From JBICHM01 sp043101835 (GTDB taxonomy: Bacteria; Planctomycetota; Phycisphaerae; Phycisphaerales; UBA1924): a DNA stretch of 19,571 nt. Position 1 is the stretch's first letter; every line of letters starts with the position of its first letter. Shown one piece after another: positions 1 through 7,411 of the stretch. Where the stretch lies: positions 1 through 19,571 of the forward strand of contig JBICHM010000088.1 in assembly GCA_043101835.1 (NCBI GenBank), in the 5' to 3' direction. A model generated the notes under the pieces. The model had not been told where the DNA came from. It did not search any database and saw only the letters and a program-made list of their open reading frames with translations. Made by a program: the position numbers and the translations under genes.

Positions 1-222
1 CAGGGGCCTTCGGAGGCGGCGGTTGAATACTTCCGCGCCGAGATGGACTACACCTACGGCCTGCTGCTGGGTGGTGACGCCGTCGCCGACCAGTACAAGG
101 TCACAGGCATCCCGACGTTCTACGTGATCGCGCCCGATGGCACGATCGCATACCGCAGCGTCGGCGCCGCCGGCGAGGATGCGCTGCGCAAGATCATCGC
201 CGAGACTGTCCCCGCGAGCTGA
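1..222 (+). CDS. TlpA/thioredoxin-fold protein, C-terminal part (5' end outside window)
   Basis: The reading frame is open from base 1 and ends at TGA 220-222, leaving 73 residues. It holds the C-terminal half of a thioredoxin fold: the cis-proline segment GIPTFYVI followed by a DGTI beta-hairpin and a closing helix. The CXXC half lies upstream of the window, so redox activity cannot be judged. It is clearly related to the next gene: both share YTYGL, a following L-x-GD-x-VA stretch, and GIPTFYVI. That suggests a tandem duplication. The next gene follows after 59 bases with its own ribosome-binding site, so co-transcription is likely. By family, the protein is probably an exported thiol-disulfide oxidoreductase, but the signal peptide is not visible here. 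Confidence 0.85.
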   Translation, partial: QGPSEAAVEYFRAEMDYTYGLLLGGDAVADQYKVTGIPTFYVIAPDGTIAYRSVGAAGEDALRKIIAETVPAS

Positions 223-281
223 TCGCGCTCGCGACCCACGCGCCGCCATCGCGCGGCGCACCGACGAAAGGAAGGCTCCAC

Positions 282-842
282 ATGCGACGGAATGGACTGA
301 TTGCTGGCGTTGTCGGACTCGCCGTCATCGGCGTCGGTGGCGCGACTATCGTGGCGACGCCCGCCGCGGCGCTTCAGAACGGCCCCAACGCAGGCCTCAT
401 CGAGGTCGGGAAGAAGGCCCCCGCGTGGACCCTTCCCGACGCCGACGGCGACATGCACTCCCTCGAGCAGTACCGCGGGAAGGTCGTCGTCATGGACTTC
501 TGGGCCACCTGGTGCGGCCCCTGCAAGATGGCCATGCCCGGCCTTCAGAATCTCCACGAGGAGTTCAAGGACCGCGGCGTCGTCATCCTCGGCATCAACA
601 CCTGGGAGCGCGACGGCAACCAGAAGGCCATCGACTACATGGACGAGCACGAGTACACCTACGGACTCATGCTCGACGGCGACAAGGTCGCCGAGGCCTA
701 CGGGGTGCGCGGCATCCCCACCTTCTACGTCATCGGTGTCGACGGCACGGTCATCAAGACCAAGGTCGGCTTCGACCCCGAGGGCGAGCAGAAGATGGCC
801 GAGTTCCTCGACGAGTACCTCGCCGAGCAGGAAATGTCCTGA
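282..842 (+). CDS. Exported TlpA-family thiol-disulfide oxidoreductase
   Basis: This 186-residue protein has a signal peptide: basic MRRNG, a hydrophobic stretch at residues 6-27, and likely cleavage after ATPAAA near residue 30. A TlpA/AhpC-TSA-like thioredoxin domain follows. The active site is WCGPC at residues 77-81 (C78 and C81), and the cis-proline motif GIPTFYVI has P146. The family reduces or isomerises protein disulfides, or supplies reductant for cytochrome c maturation, outside the cytoplasm. The ATG at 282 is supported by an AGGAAGG ribosome-binding site about 8 bases upstream. The gene lies 59 bases after a paralogous C-terminal fragment and is closed by a strong hairpin terminator at 872-906. 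The physiological substrate cannot be read from sequence, and no ccm or other partner genes are visible in the window. Confidence 0.93.
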   Translation: MRRNGLIAGVVGLAVIGVGGATIVATPAAALQNGPNAGLIEVGKKAPAWTLPDADGDMHSLEQYRGKVVVMDFWATWCGPCKMAMPGLQNLHEEFKDRGVVILGINTWERDGNQKAIDYMDEHEYTYGLMLDGDKVAEAYGVRGIPTFYVIGVDGTVIKTKVGFDPEGEQKMAEFLDEYLAEQEMS

Positions 843-871
843 CCGCGGCGCACGACCGATATCGACCTTCG

Positions 872-906
872 CGCGGGGCCCCGGTCGGGGCCCCGCGTTT
901 TCTTTT
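872..906 (+). terminator. Rho-independent terminator after the TlpA gene
   Basis: An 11-bp perfect GC stem (arms 872-882 and 887-897) with a 4-base loop is followed by TTTTCTTTT. It starts 30 bases after the TlpA stop codon on the same strand. Confidence 0.92.
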
Positions 907-929
907 GCACAGGTTTCCCACTCGGCGCA

Positions 930-943
930 CACAGGTTCCTGTG
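930..943. repeat. 14-bp palindrome CACAGGTTCCTGTG, possible operator
   Basis: CACAGG and CCTGTG flank a TT centre exactly. A second copy of the half-site CACAGGTT lies at 908-915, 22 bases upstream. The palindrome sits between the upstream terminator and the start of the probable lipoprotein gene, where an operator would be expected. I see no convincing -35/-10 pair, so the role is inferred. Confidence 0.35.
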
Positions 944-1037
944 GCACACTCCCCTTGTGCGGCCCGCACGGAGGGGGCCGCGGGCCATGCACGGACGCCC
1001 CGATTCGCTCTGCGCCACCGCGCCGGGAGTTGGTACC

Positions 1038-1430
1038 GTGCATGATCTCCGCGCCACGCATCGCAGCGCCAGTCCGCGCCGAATCCGCGGCAGAATCGCG
1101 TGTGCGATCGCGGCCCTTGTGCTCCTGGGCGGCGCGGGCGCAGGATGTCGTGCAGATCGCGCTGCGCGCACCGCGGAGTGGGGCCCTGCGCATGCCCAGA
1201 CCGCGCTTGTCTTTGCGCCGGAGCCGATGCAGAGCCCCGGCAGCGAGGTGTCGCGCCGCGACGCGGCGCTCGGTGTGGCGCACGCCTCTGCGCAGCCTGC
1301 GCGCTGGTTCCCCGATTGGGCCGCATCCGCGCAGGCGCCGGCGCTGCGCCCCTGGCCGCCCTACAACAGCCTCCGAGGCCAGCGCGCTTGGGACCGATTC
1401 TGGCGCGATACGCCGCGCCGTCGTCGGTGA
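1038..1430 (+). CDS. Probable small lipoprotein, function unknown
   Basis: From the GTG at 1038 this frame gives 130 residues ending at TGA 1428-1430. A basic N-terminus (RRIRGR) is followed by a hydrophobic stretch at about residues 20-36 and a cysteine at residue 37 in the context GAGAGC, a loose lipobox. The mature part is Ala/Pro-rich and ends in a Trp-rich segment with three Trp in about 12 residues near WPPYNSLRGQ. A GGGAG ribosome-binding site lies about 10 bases before the GTG. An ATG at 987 in the same frame would add 17 residues, so the start is uncertain. I recognise no family. The hydrophobic-Cys pattern favours a real gene, but the GC-rich setting allows chance open frames. Confidence 0.48.
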   Translation: MHDLRATHRSASPRRIRGRIACAIAALVLLGGAGAGCRADRAARTAEWGPAHAQTALVFAPEPMQSPGSEVSRRDAALGVAHASAQPARWFPDWAASAQAPALRPWPPYNSLRGQRAWDRFWRDTPRRRR

Positions 1431-1615
1431 GTCATTGACCTGAACGCCGCGCAGCGCGATACTGCGCAGCCGGCGCGAGGCGCGCCACGAAGTTCGCCTC
1501 TCACGCCGGCGCGCAACTCGACGATCCGTTCTCATTGCCCGCTTATCCGCGCCGCCTCCGGCGCGTTCGTTCCGGGCGCATCGCCGCGACTCGCGGCCGA
1601 ATGCGGAGGGTGTCC

Positions 1616-1978
1616 ATGGCGACCATCACGAAGAAGGACCTCATCGATCGAATCGCCCGTGACACCGGCCTCAAGCGCGTGACCGTAAAGAAGACGATCC
1701 AGCAGTTCCTCGACGAGGTCGTCGGCGAACTCGAGCAGGGGAACCGGCTCGAGTTCCGCGACTTCGGCGTCTTCGAGGTGCGCGACCGCGCCGCCCGGCG
1801 CGCCCAGAATCCCAAGACGCTCGAGCGCCTCTACGTGCCCCCGAAGCGCACCGTGCGATTCAAGGCGGGCCGCCTCATGCGCGAGGCCGTCGAACGCCCG
1901 CAGTCGAGCGCCTCCCAGCTCGAGGTGAAGACCCCGGCGCACCACAACGGGCACATCGCCGGCGCCACCGCCCGCTGA
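1616..1978 (+). CDS. HU/IHF-family DNA-binding protein with C-terminal extension
   Basis: The protein has 120 residues against about 90 for the usual family member. Residues 1-45 are the helical dimerisation part, starting MATITKKDLIDRIA. The RDFGVFEV signature is at residues 48-55. The DNA-clamping arm carries NPKT (N65, P66); in this family that proline intercalates between DNA bases. Residues 74-92 are the closing strand and helix. The last 25-28 residues are an extra, probably disordered tail with HHNGH. The family bends and compacts chromosomal DNA as dimers. The ATG at 1616 is chosen because GGAGG lies 7 bases upstream and the protein then starts exactly where the family does; the open frame further upstream is Arg-rich and unlike the family. 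The gene converges on the serine hydrolase gene with only 6 bases between stop codons. Confidence 0.93.
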   Translation: MATITKKDLIDRIARDTGLKRVTVKKTIQQFLDEVVGELEQGNRLEFRDFGVFEVRDRAARRAQNPKTLERLYVPPKRTVRFKAGRLMREAVERPQSSASQLEVKTPAHHNGHIAGATAR

Positions 1979-1984
1979 TCGTCC

Positions 1985-3379
1985 TCACTCGCCCGGCGCG
2001 TCGACCCGCAGGGCGGAGAGCGCCGAACCGCCCTGACGAAGGGTGAAGCCGGGCGCGGGCGACGCCGACAGATCGAACGCCAGTTCAATGCGCTGGCCCA
2101 GGTCGAGGCGGAACACGCCCGCCCCTTCGTGGATCATGGCGAACGCCGGCTGATCACCCGCCTTGGTGAACAGTTCGCCGTCGCGCAGGAACACGCGCAC
2201 CTCCAACCCGACCGCGTCGATGCGGTACACGCCCTGCACCGAGGCCAGCAGGTCGGCGTCCGTCGGCGCGGCCTCGGGCGCCTCGATGCCCAGGGCCGCG
2301 CGCAGGATCTTCATCGCGGATGCGTCGCTCGGCAGCGTCTCGCTGTTGGAGATCACCGCCACCGTCAGCCCGTCGTCGCCGGGGATGCGCAGCAGAAACG
2401 AGTTGAAGCCGAAGATGCCACCGCCGTGGCCCACCGCGTCGCGCTCCTCGACTGGCTCCACCATCAGCCCGAAGCCGTACGGGAAGGTCGAGCCGTCGTT
2501 CAGCGTCGTCGGCGTCGTCATCAGGGCATACGACTCGGCGCTGACCACCTGCTCCGTCGCGAGCATCTCGCTCCAGCGCACCAGATCGCCGGCGGTCGAG
2601 AGCATCGCGCCCGCGGCTCCGGGCACGGTGGGGGAGATGAAGCGGTCGTTCACGAACGAATCGCCCGACCACGCGTACCCCTGCGCCCGGTTCGCCAGCA
2701 CCGCATCGTTGTCGTCCACCATCGTCCGCGCTAGGCCCAGCTCCTGCGCGAGCGCGTTCACCTGCGCCGCCCACGGCGCCCCGGCGAGCTGCTCGAGGAT
2801 CACGCCCAGCAGGTAGTAGCCGGAGTTGTTGTACGACCACGCGTCGCCGGGCTCGAAGTCCCACGCCTCGTCGCGAAAGACCGCGAGCATTTCCTCGTTC
2901 GTGCGATCGACCTGGAAGGCCTCCATAAACGACCCGATGCCCGTGTACGACTTGATGCCCGAGGTGTGCTGCAGCAGGTGGCGGATCGTGACCCGCTCGC
3001 CGGGCGCGGGCCAGTCGGGGAAGAACTTCGTGAGCGGGTCGTCAAGCGAGAGCGCGCCCGCCTCGACCTGGCGCATCACCAGCGCCGCGGTGAACTGCTT
3101 CGTGATCGAGCCGATGCGGAACATCGTCTCGCCGTCGGCCGGCGCGCCGAACTCGAGGTCGGCCAGCCCGTAGCCGCGCTCGAGCAGCGACTGACCGTCG
3201 CGCAAGACCGCCACTGACAGCCCCACGCCCGGGGCCGAGTCGACCGCCTGCTTGGCGATCACATCGACCTGCGCCCCGAGATTCTCCGGTGAGGGCGGCG
3301 CAGGCTGGGCGAGGCAGATCGGGGCGGCGAGGAGCGCACAGGCGACGCCGAGCGCACGACGGGTCAGGCAGGCTGGCAC
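1985..3379 (-). CDS. Exported serine hydrolase, beta-lactamase class C / penicillin-binding-protein-like
   Basis: From the GTG at 3379 the protein has 464 residues. A signal peptide (basic LTRR, hydrophobic to about residue 24, cleavage near CLA) is followed by the beta-lactamase-related serine hydrolase domain. The nucleophile motif SITK has S91 and K94. The YNN motif has Y183 and N185, and the third motif is HGG starting at H317. The last ~110 residues form a beta-rich C-terminal domain such as often follows this fold. Members hydrolyse peptides, esters or beta-lactams, and the substrate cannot be deduced. The GTG is preferred because GGAGG lies 10 bases upstream and translation then starts directly at the signal peptide. 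An ATG at 3487 would add 36 residues without export character and has no ribosome-binding site. Confidence 0.9.
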   Translation of the reverse strand: MPACLTRRALGVACALLAAPICLAQPAPPSPENLGAQVDVIAKQAVDSAPGVGLSVAVLRDGQSLLERGYGLADLEFGAPADGETMFRIGSITKQFTAALVMRQVEAGALSLDDPLTKFFPDWPAPGERVTIRHLLQHTSGIKSYTGIGSFMEAFQVDRTNEEMLAVFRDEAWDFEPGDAWSYNNSGYYLLGVILEQLAGAPWAAQVNALAQELGLARTMVDDNDAVLANRAQGYAWSGDSFVNDRFISPTVPGAAGAMLSTAGDLVRWSEMLATEQVVSAESYALMTTPTTLNDGSTFPYGFGLMVEPVEERDAVGHGGGIFGFNSFLLRIPGDDGLTVAVISNSETLPSDASAMKILRAALGIEAPEAAPTDADLLASVQGVYRIDAVGLEVRVFLRDGELFTKAGDQPAFAMIHEGAGVFRLDLGQRIELAFDLSASPAPGFTLRQGGSALSALRVDAPGE

Positions 3380-3489
3380 GGGCGGTGATCCTCCGGGCGC
3401 CGATGGGGCGGCGCATCGCTGTTCTACGGAATCGGGTCGGGTTCGTTGTACCCGGTCTGCTTCGTGGAATGCAAAGTGATCGGTCATCG

Positions 3490-3532
3490 CCCGAAGACAA
3501 ACCGCCGGCGCGCCCGGTGGGGCGCGCCGGCG
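3490..3532 (-). terminator. Terminator after the small exported-protein gene
   Basis: A 13-bp perfect GC stem (arms 3503-3515 and 3520-3532, 4-base loop) lies 33 bases beyond the stop of the minus-strand gene at 3566-3934. On that strand it is followed by a T-rich run, GTTTGTCTT. It separates that gene from the serine hydrolase gene downstream. Confidence 0.82.
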
Positions 3533-3565
3533 GGGCGTTGTGCATCGCGCCGAGTCGGCGTCAAG

Positions 3566-3934
3566 TCACTCCGGCTTCGGAGTCTTCGACTCAACGCGGA
3601 TCGCCATCCCCTCCTCGTGCGTCACCGAGGACTCGAGCCCCGGCTTGATCGCGCTCTCAGGAGTGGACGACTCGCCATCGAGCAGGCACTCGGTCTGCTC
3701 GTTCCACTTCACGGTCAATCGCTCGGTCGGGGCCTGCGCGTTCGGTGTGGCCTTCACGAGCAGGATGAAGGTCTTCGCGTCGCGATCGACCTTGGTGATG
3801 CGTCCATCGATGGTCTCGGTCGCGCGTGCCGTGACCGACGAGTCCGCGGCGAATGCCGCCCCGGCGAGACCGATGCCCCCGAGGCCCACGATGGTGAGAG
3901 TCAGACCGGTGATGAGGTTGTGACGCGTTCGCAT
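3566..3934 (-). CDS. Small exported protein, function unknown
   Basis: This is a 122-residue protein. Residues 1-29 are a clear signal peptide (MRTRHN, long hydrophobic stretch, AFA at the likely cleavage site). The mature part of about 93 residues contains IDGRITKVD followed by hydrophobic strands, a pattern typical of small beta-barrel or OB-like secreted proteins, but no named family can be assigned. It has a single cysteine (C83). The tail is rich in Lys, Pro and Glu. The ATG at 3934 has a good AAGGAG ribosome-binding site 8 bases upstream. The gene has its own terminator at 3490-3532 and a structured 342-bp region upstream, so it is probably transcribed alone. Confidence 0.78.
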   Translation of the reverse strand: MRTRHNLITGLTLTIVGLGGIGLAGAAFAADSSVTARATETIDGRITKVDRDAKTFILLVKATPNAQAPTERLTVKWNEQTECLLDGESSTPESAIKPGLESSVTHEEGMAIRVESKTPKPE

Positions 3935-4276
3935 GGCGTCGCTCCTTTCCTGTGTTCGGTGTTCTGCAGACGAACGGAACGTCGACGCTCGAATCGAGAA
4001 ACCGCGTGCACGCGGTCGGACGTGCGCCCGCCGACAACGCGTCGGCGGGTGCGTGCGGGCGCCGCACGCCCGTCCCCCTCGCTACGCGAGCCCATTCCGC
4101 CATGTTTCGTTGTGCAACCGGACACGGCGCAAACAGGCAGGCCAAAGCGGAGATCCTGCTCCGAAGGTCGGCCCGTTCGTCTCGTCGCGGCGCGCGACGA
4201 CAACCGAACGCGTTGCAAACGCTGCGCGCCGGCGAAGTTCCAATGATTCTCAGGACGGGGCCGATCCGGCGCCCGC
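3935..4276. other. 342-bp gene-free region with stacked inverted repeats
   Basis: No convincing gene lies here; open frames on both strands are short Arg/Ala-rich shadows without ribosome-binding sites. It holds a 16-bp perfect palindrome at 4001-4016, a 9-bp perfect stem with 5-base loop at 4027-4049, an 8-bp stem with 3-base loop at 4051-4069, and an 8-bp stem at 4182-4200. It lies between the aldolase stop and the start of the small exported-protein gene, both minus strand. It may include the aldolase 3' UTR and the next gene's promoter or leader. None of the hairpins has a clear T-run. Confidence 0.5.
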
Positions 4277-5290
4277 TCAGGCGCCCGCGTACACCGCCGG
4301 CATCGGGGAGCCCTGCTTCTTCCAGTGCGCGACCACCTCGTCCGCCTTGCCGGCGCAGTTGAGCATGTCGAGCTTGCGCACCACCATCTCGCGGATCGCG
4401 TCGCGCGCCGGCCCCAGGTACTTGCGCGGGTCGAACTCGGCCGGGTCGGTGGAGAAGACTTCGCGGATCTTCGCCGTCAGCGCAAGGCGCAGGTCGGTGT
4501 CGATATTCACCTTGCAGACGCCGTAGGTGCGGACCGCGCGTGCGATCTGCTCCTCCGGAACGCCCATGGCGCCGGGCATCTTGCCGCCGTGGGCGTTGAT
4601 CAGGTCGATGAACTCACGCGGCACGCTGCTCGAGCCGTGCATCACCAGCGGCATGCCCGGGCAGGTCTGCATGATCTGCTCGATGCGGTCGAAGGCCAGC
4701 GTCGGCTCGTGCTTGAACTTATACGCCCCGTGGCTCGTGCCGATCGCGACCGCGAGCGAGTCGATCCCGGTCCGCTTGCAGAAGTCCTTTGCCTCCTCGG
4801 GGTCGGTCAGGTACTTGTCGAGGTTCTTCTGGTATTCCTCGGGGTCGAGGCCGATCACATCTTCCTCGATGCCGCCGAGCATCCCCAGCTCCGCTTCCAC
4901 GACCACGCCCGCCGCGTGGGCGATCTCCACGGCCTCGCGCGTGATGGCCACGTTCTCCTCGTACTCGTGGTGCGAGCCGTCGATCATCACCGAGGTGTAC
5001 CCGTCGCTGATGCAGTCGCGGATCAGCTCGATCGTGTCGCCGTGGTCGCAGTGGATGGCGATCGGCACATCCGGGTACTCCTCGACGCAGGCGTCGATGA
5101 TCTTCCGCAGGAAGCGGATATTGGCGTACTTCCGGGCGCCCTTGGAGATCTGCAGGATCACCGGCGCCCGCTCGGCGGCGCACGCCTCGATGATGCCCTG
5201 CGTGATCTCCATGTTGTTGACGTTGAACGCGCCGACGCCGAAGCCGCCGTCGTAGGCCAGATCGAACATGGGCTTGGTGGTCATCAGCAT
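4277..5290 (-). CDS. fba: Class II fructose-1,6-bisphosphate aldolase
   Basis: The protein has 337 residues, normal for the family. Class II aldolases use a divalent metal (usually Zn) to interconvert fructose-1,6-bisphosphate with dihydroxyacetone phosphate and glyceraldehyde-3-phosphate in cytoplasmic glycolysis and gluconeogenesis. Visible landmarks are: GAFNVNN at 20-26; the CDHGD motif with D82 (catalytic) and H83 (metal); VEAELG at 131-136 with the metal-binding Glu; TSHG with H187; MHGSS with H218; and NIDTD at 262-266, which contacts substrate phosphate. All expected catalytic positions are present. The ATG at 5290 has GGAG 7 bases upstream; a second ATG two codons later is also possible. 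A minus-strand promoter candidate (-10 TATAGT) lies at 5336-5365. A fructose-bisphosphate substrate is most likely, although tagatose-bisphosphate aldolases share the fold. Confidence 0.95.
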   Translation of the reverse strand: MLMTTKPMFDLAYDGGFGVGAFNVNNMEITQGIIEACAAERAPVILQISKGARKYANIRFLRKIIDACVEEYPDVPIAIHCDHGDTIELIRDCISDGYTSVMIDGSHHEYEENVAITREAVEIAHAAGVVVEAELGMLGGIEEDVIGLDPEEYQKNLDKYLTDPEEAKDFCKRTGIDSLAVAIGTSHGAYKFKHEPTLAFDRIEQIMQTCPGMPLVMHGSSSVPREFIDLINAHGGKMPGAMGVPEEQIARAVRTYGVCKVNIDTDLRLALTAKIREVFSTDPAEFDPRKYLGPARDAIREMVVRKLDMLNCAGKADEVVAHWKKQGSPMPAVYAGA

Positions 5291-5335
5291 CGGCGTGCTC
5301 CTGCGGTGCGTCGTGCGTGGGGAATCGGGGCGGCC

Positions 5336-5365
5336 ACTATATCGACCTGCGTCCTGCGCACGAAA
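5336..5365 (-). promoter_or_regulatory. Candidate sigma70-type promoter for the aldolase gene
   Basis: On the minus strand a good -10 hexamer TATAGT (5336-5341) is preceded, after 18 bases, by a weak -35 TTTCGT (5360-5365). Transcription would start about 40 bases before the aldolase ATG. The -35 overlaps the T-run of the upstream gene's terminator. Confidence 0.42.
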
Positions 5366-5394
5366 ACGGCCCGGGGCGCGAGCGCCCCGGGCCG
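5361..5394 (-). terminator. Terminator after the subtilisin-like protease gene
   Basis: A 12-bp perfect GC stem (arms 5367-5378 and 5383-5394, loop CGAG) is followed on the minus strand by TTTTCG. It starts 32 bases beyond the protease stop codon. Confidence 0.85.
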
Positions 5395-5425
5395 GAGGTT
5401 CTTCAAGCGTGCGTCGGAGGCGGGC

Positions 5426-7135
5426 TTACTTGGGCTTGCCGCCACCCTTGCCGCCGCCGTTCCCGCCGCCGCCGCCGCCGCCGCCGCCGTTGGGATCGAC
5501 GAGCGTCACTTCGGCCCACGCCGACCACACCGACGAGCCGCCGGCGTTGAAGGCGCGAACGCGATAGCGGAAGGTGTCGAAGGAGCCGGGATTGTCCGTG
5601 ATGCCGGTGGCGTTTGCGCCGGTCGTGCCAACCGCCGTCTCACCCCAGCGGTTCTTGCGGATCTTGCGCTCGCGCTCGATCTCGAAGCCGTCCTCGTTGC
5701 CGGAGTTGTCGCTCCAGGTGAAGGAGGCGGTTCCGTCGCCGTTGTCGCTCGCCGCCGGGTTGCTCGGTGCGGCGGGCGTCGCGGGCGGAGGCGGCGGCGG
5801 GGCGCCGGTCAGCGCCGCGTAGGCGTTGAGCATGCCGCCGGTGACGGTCAGCCCTTTGATCGAGGCAACCGGCCGCACCGTGCCGAGGATCTGGTTCTTC
5901 ACATCGCTCCAGGACCAGCCGGGATTCTGCGACCAGACGAGCGCCGCAACGCCGGCCACGTGGGGGCTGGCCATCGAGGTGCCGCCGAGCCACACATAGC
6001 TCGATCCGTTGTAGGTGCTCGCGATGTCGTTGCCCGGCGCGCCCAGATCGACCGTCGTGGCGCCGTAGGTCGAGGTGCCCCACAGGGTGTCGTCGTTGGC
6101 CATGTTGGCGACGGAGATGATGTTGTCGAGGTTGTACGCCGCGGGGTACTCGGGGTTCACGTCCGCGTTCTGGCCGCCGTTGCCGGCTGCCGCGACGAAG
6201 AGGTGTCCGCTGGCGCCGGCGCTGGCGATCGTGTCGCGCAGCGCCGTCGAGAAGGCGCCGCCGCCCCACGAGTTGTTGCTGATCGTCGCGCCGTTGTCCA
6301 CGGCGTACTCGATCGCGCTGATCGCATCGCTCGTCGCGCCGCCGAAGGGGCCGATGAAGCGCAGCGGCATGATCTTGCACGACCACATGACCCCCGCGAC
6401 GCCGATGCCGTTGTTCCCCTCGGCGCCGATCGTGCCGGCCACGTGCGTGCCGTGGCCGTCCGCATCGTCGGGGTTGTTGTCGTTGTCGTAGAAGTCCCAG
6501 CCTCGCACATCGTCGACATAGCCGTTGCCGTCGTCGTCAATGCCGTTGCCGGCGATCTCGCCGGAGTTGGTCCAGATGTTCGCGTCGAGATCCGGGTGGT
6601 CCCACTGCACGCCGCTGTCGATGACCGCGATCACAAAGTTCGGGTCGCCGGTGGCGATGTCCCACGCCTCGATCATGTCGATGTCGGCGTCCGGCGTGCC
6701 CGAGGCGCCGCGGATGTCCTGGCCGACATTGTGCATGCCCCACTGCAGGCCGAAGAACTCGTCATTCGGTGTGGTGGCGCTCGTGCGGTAGATGTAGTCG
6801 GGCTCGGCGTACTCGACGCTCGGCATCGCGCGGAGCAGCGCTACAGCCTGGTCGACGTTCATTCCGATCTCGAGGCGCTCGAGGCCCCGGACGATCCGAT
6901 AGGCCTGCGCCGTGCGCCCGGCGACCGCGAGGCGCGCATTCGTGCGCGACGCGTCGACCGCGTCATCGCGGAACTTCACGAGCACGCTGCCCGGCAGAAA
7001 CGCGCCCACGTCCTGACGCTCGAGGGCCTGCTTGCCCAGGTCGCGCGCCTCCTGCGCAACCGCCTGCCCGGCGATGGCGCCCAGCCCGACTGCCAATGCG
7101 CCGGCCAGCAGAGCCTGTGTCACAAGAATTCGCAT
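5426..7135 (-). CDS. Secreted subtilisin-like (S8) serine protease with FN3 domain and Gly/Lys tail
   Basis: The protein has 569 residues. The signal peptide (1-28) ends QAVAQ. Residues about 45-117 resemble an I9-type propeptide (VLVKF...YAEPDY). The S8 catalytic domain is complete: VIDSGV with D173, GHGTHVAG with H228, AAAGNG with oxyanion N319, and GGTSMASPHVAG with S387. A loop NGIDDDGNGYVDD at 198-209 is Asp-rich and probably binds calcium. After a poly-Pro linker (446-451), residues about 455-547 form a fibronectin type III-like domain. The last ~20 residues are a Gly run plus GKGGGKPK. The ATG has GGGAGG 10 bases upstream. The gene is the only one in the window, rplL aside, that ends in TAA. 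It probably acts as an extracellular or cell-surface endopeptidase; the substrate is unknown. Confidence 0.95.
   Translation of the reverse strand: MRILVTQALLAGALAVGLGAIAGQAVAQEARDLGKQALERQDVGAFLPGSVLVKFRDDAVDASRTNARLAVAGRTAQAYRIVRGLERLEIGMNVDQAVALLRAMPSVEYAEPDYIYRTSATTPNDEFFGLQWGMHNVGQDIRGASGTPDADIDMIEAWDIATGDPNFVIAVIDSGVQWDHPDLDANIWTNSGEIAGNGIDDDGNGYVDDVRGWDFYDNDNNPDDADGHGTHVAGTIGAEGNNGIGVAGVMWSCKIMPLRFIGPFGGATSDAISAIEYAVDNGATISNNSWGGGAFSTALRDTIASAGASGHLFVAAAGNGGQNADVNPEYPAAYNLDNIISVANMANDDTLWGTSTYGATTVDLGAPGNDIASTYNGSSYVWLGGTSMASPHVAGVAALVWSQNPGWSWSDVKNQILGTVRPVASIKGLTVTGGMLNAYAALTGAPPPPPPATPAAPSNPAASDNGDGTASFTWSDNSGNEDGFEIERERKIRKNRWGETAVGTTGANATGITDNPGSFDTFRYRVRAFNAGGSSVWSAWAEVTLVDPNGGGGGGGGGNGGGKGGGKPK
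5464..5487. repeat. (CCG)8 microsatellite inside the protease gene
   Basis: Eight perfect CCG units on the plus strand encode most of the poly-glycine run at residues 550-558 of the minus-strand protease. Slippage would change Gly number without shifting frame. Confidence 0.9.
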
Positions 7136-7411
7136 GCTGCATTGCCTCCCAACGCGGCTGAGCCCGACCCGGCCGTCCTGACCCGCCTGCGCACACCGAC
7201 AACAACGCCGCTCGTTGGCCGATGGCGCGCAGACGTGGAGGGGCCCTCCGCGTGTTGATTGAAGGTCCGCGTCATTCGCCCAAGCCCCCTCAGGCGTGCG
7301 GACCGGGCGACACTACTCCGGGAGATCCCCGGGCCACAAGACTTTTCTTCGCACTTCCGCGCAGTTCTCCCGACTACTGTCCCGTGGCGGCATCGAACCG
7401 ATGGAGACACT

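Noticed and set aside
1442..1467. Hairpin 1449-1467 as a terminator for the small lipoprotein gene
   Set aside because: Only 6 bp with a 7-base loop and no T-run.
120..1535. A 471-codon minus-strand open frame across the TlpA gene
   Set aside because: It overlaps a gene with a signal peptide and WCGPC site, crosses a strong terminator, and has low-complexity Arg/Val composition.
3935..4276. tRNA gene in the gene-free region
   Set aside because: No T-loop consensus, CCA end or cloverleaf spacing could be found despite the local hairpins.
4325..7258. A 977-codon plus-strand open frame opposite the aldolase and protease genes
   Set aside because: It is antisense to two genes with complete catalytic motifs, its translation is Val/Arg/Asp/Ala-rich with no recognisable domain, and GC-rich codons rarely give stops on this strand.
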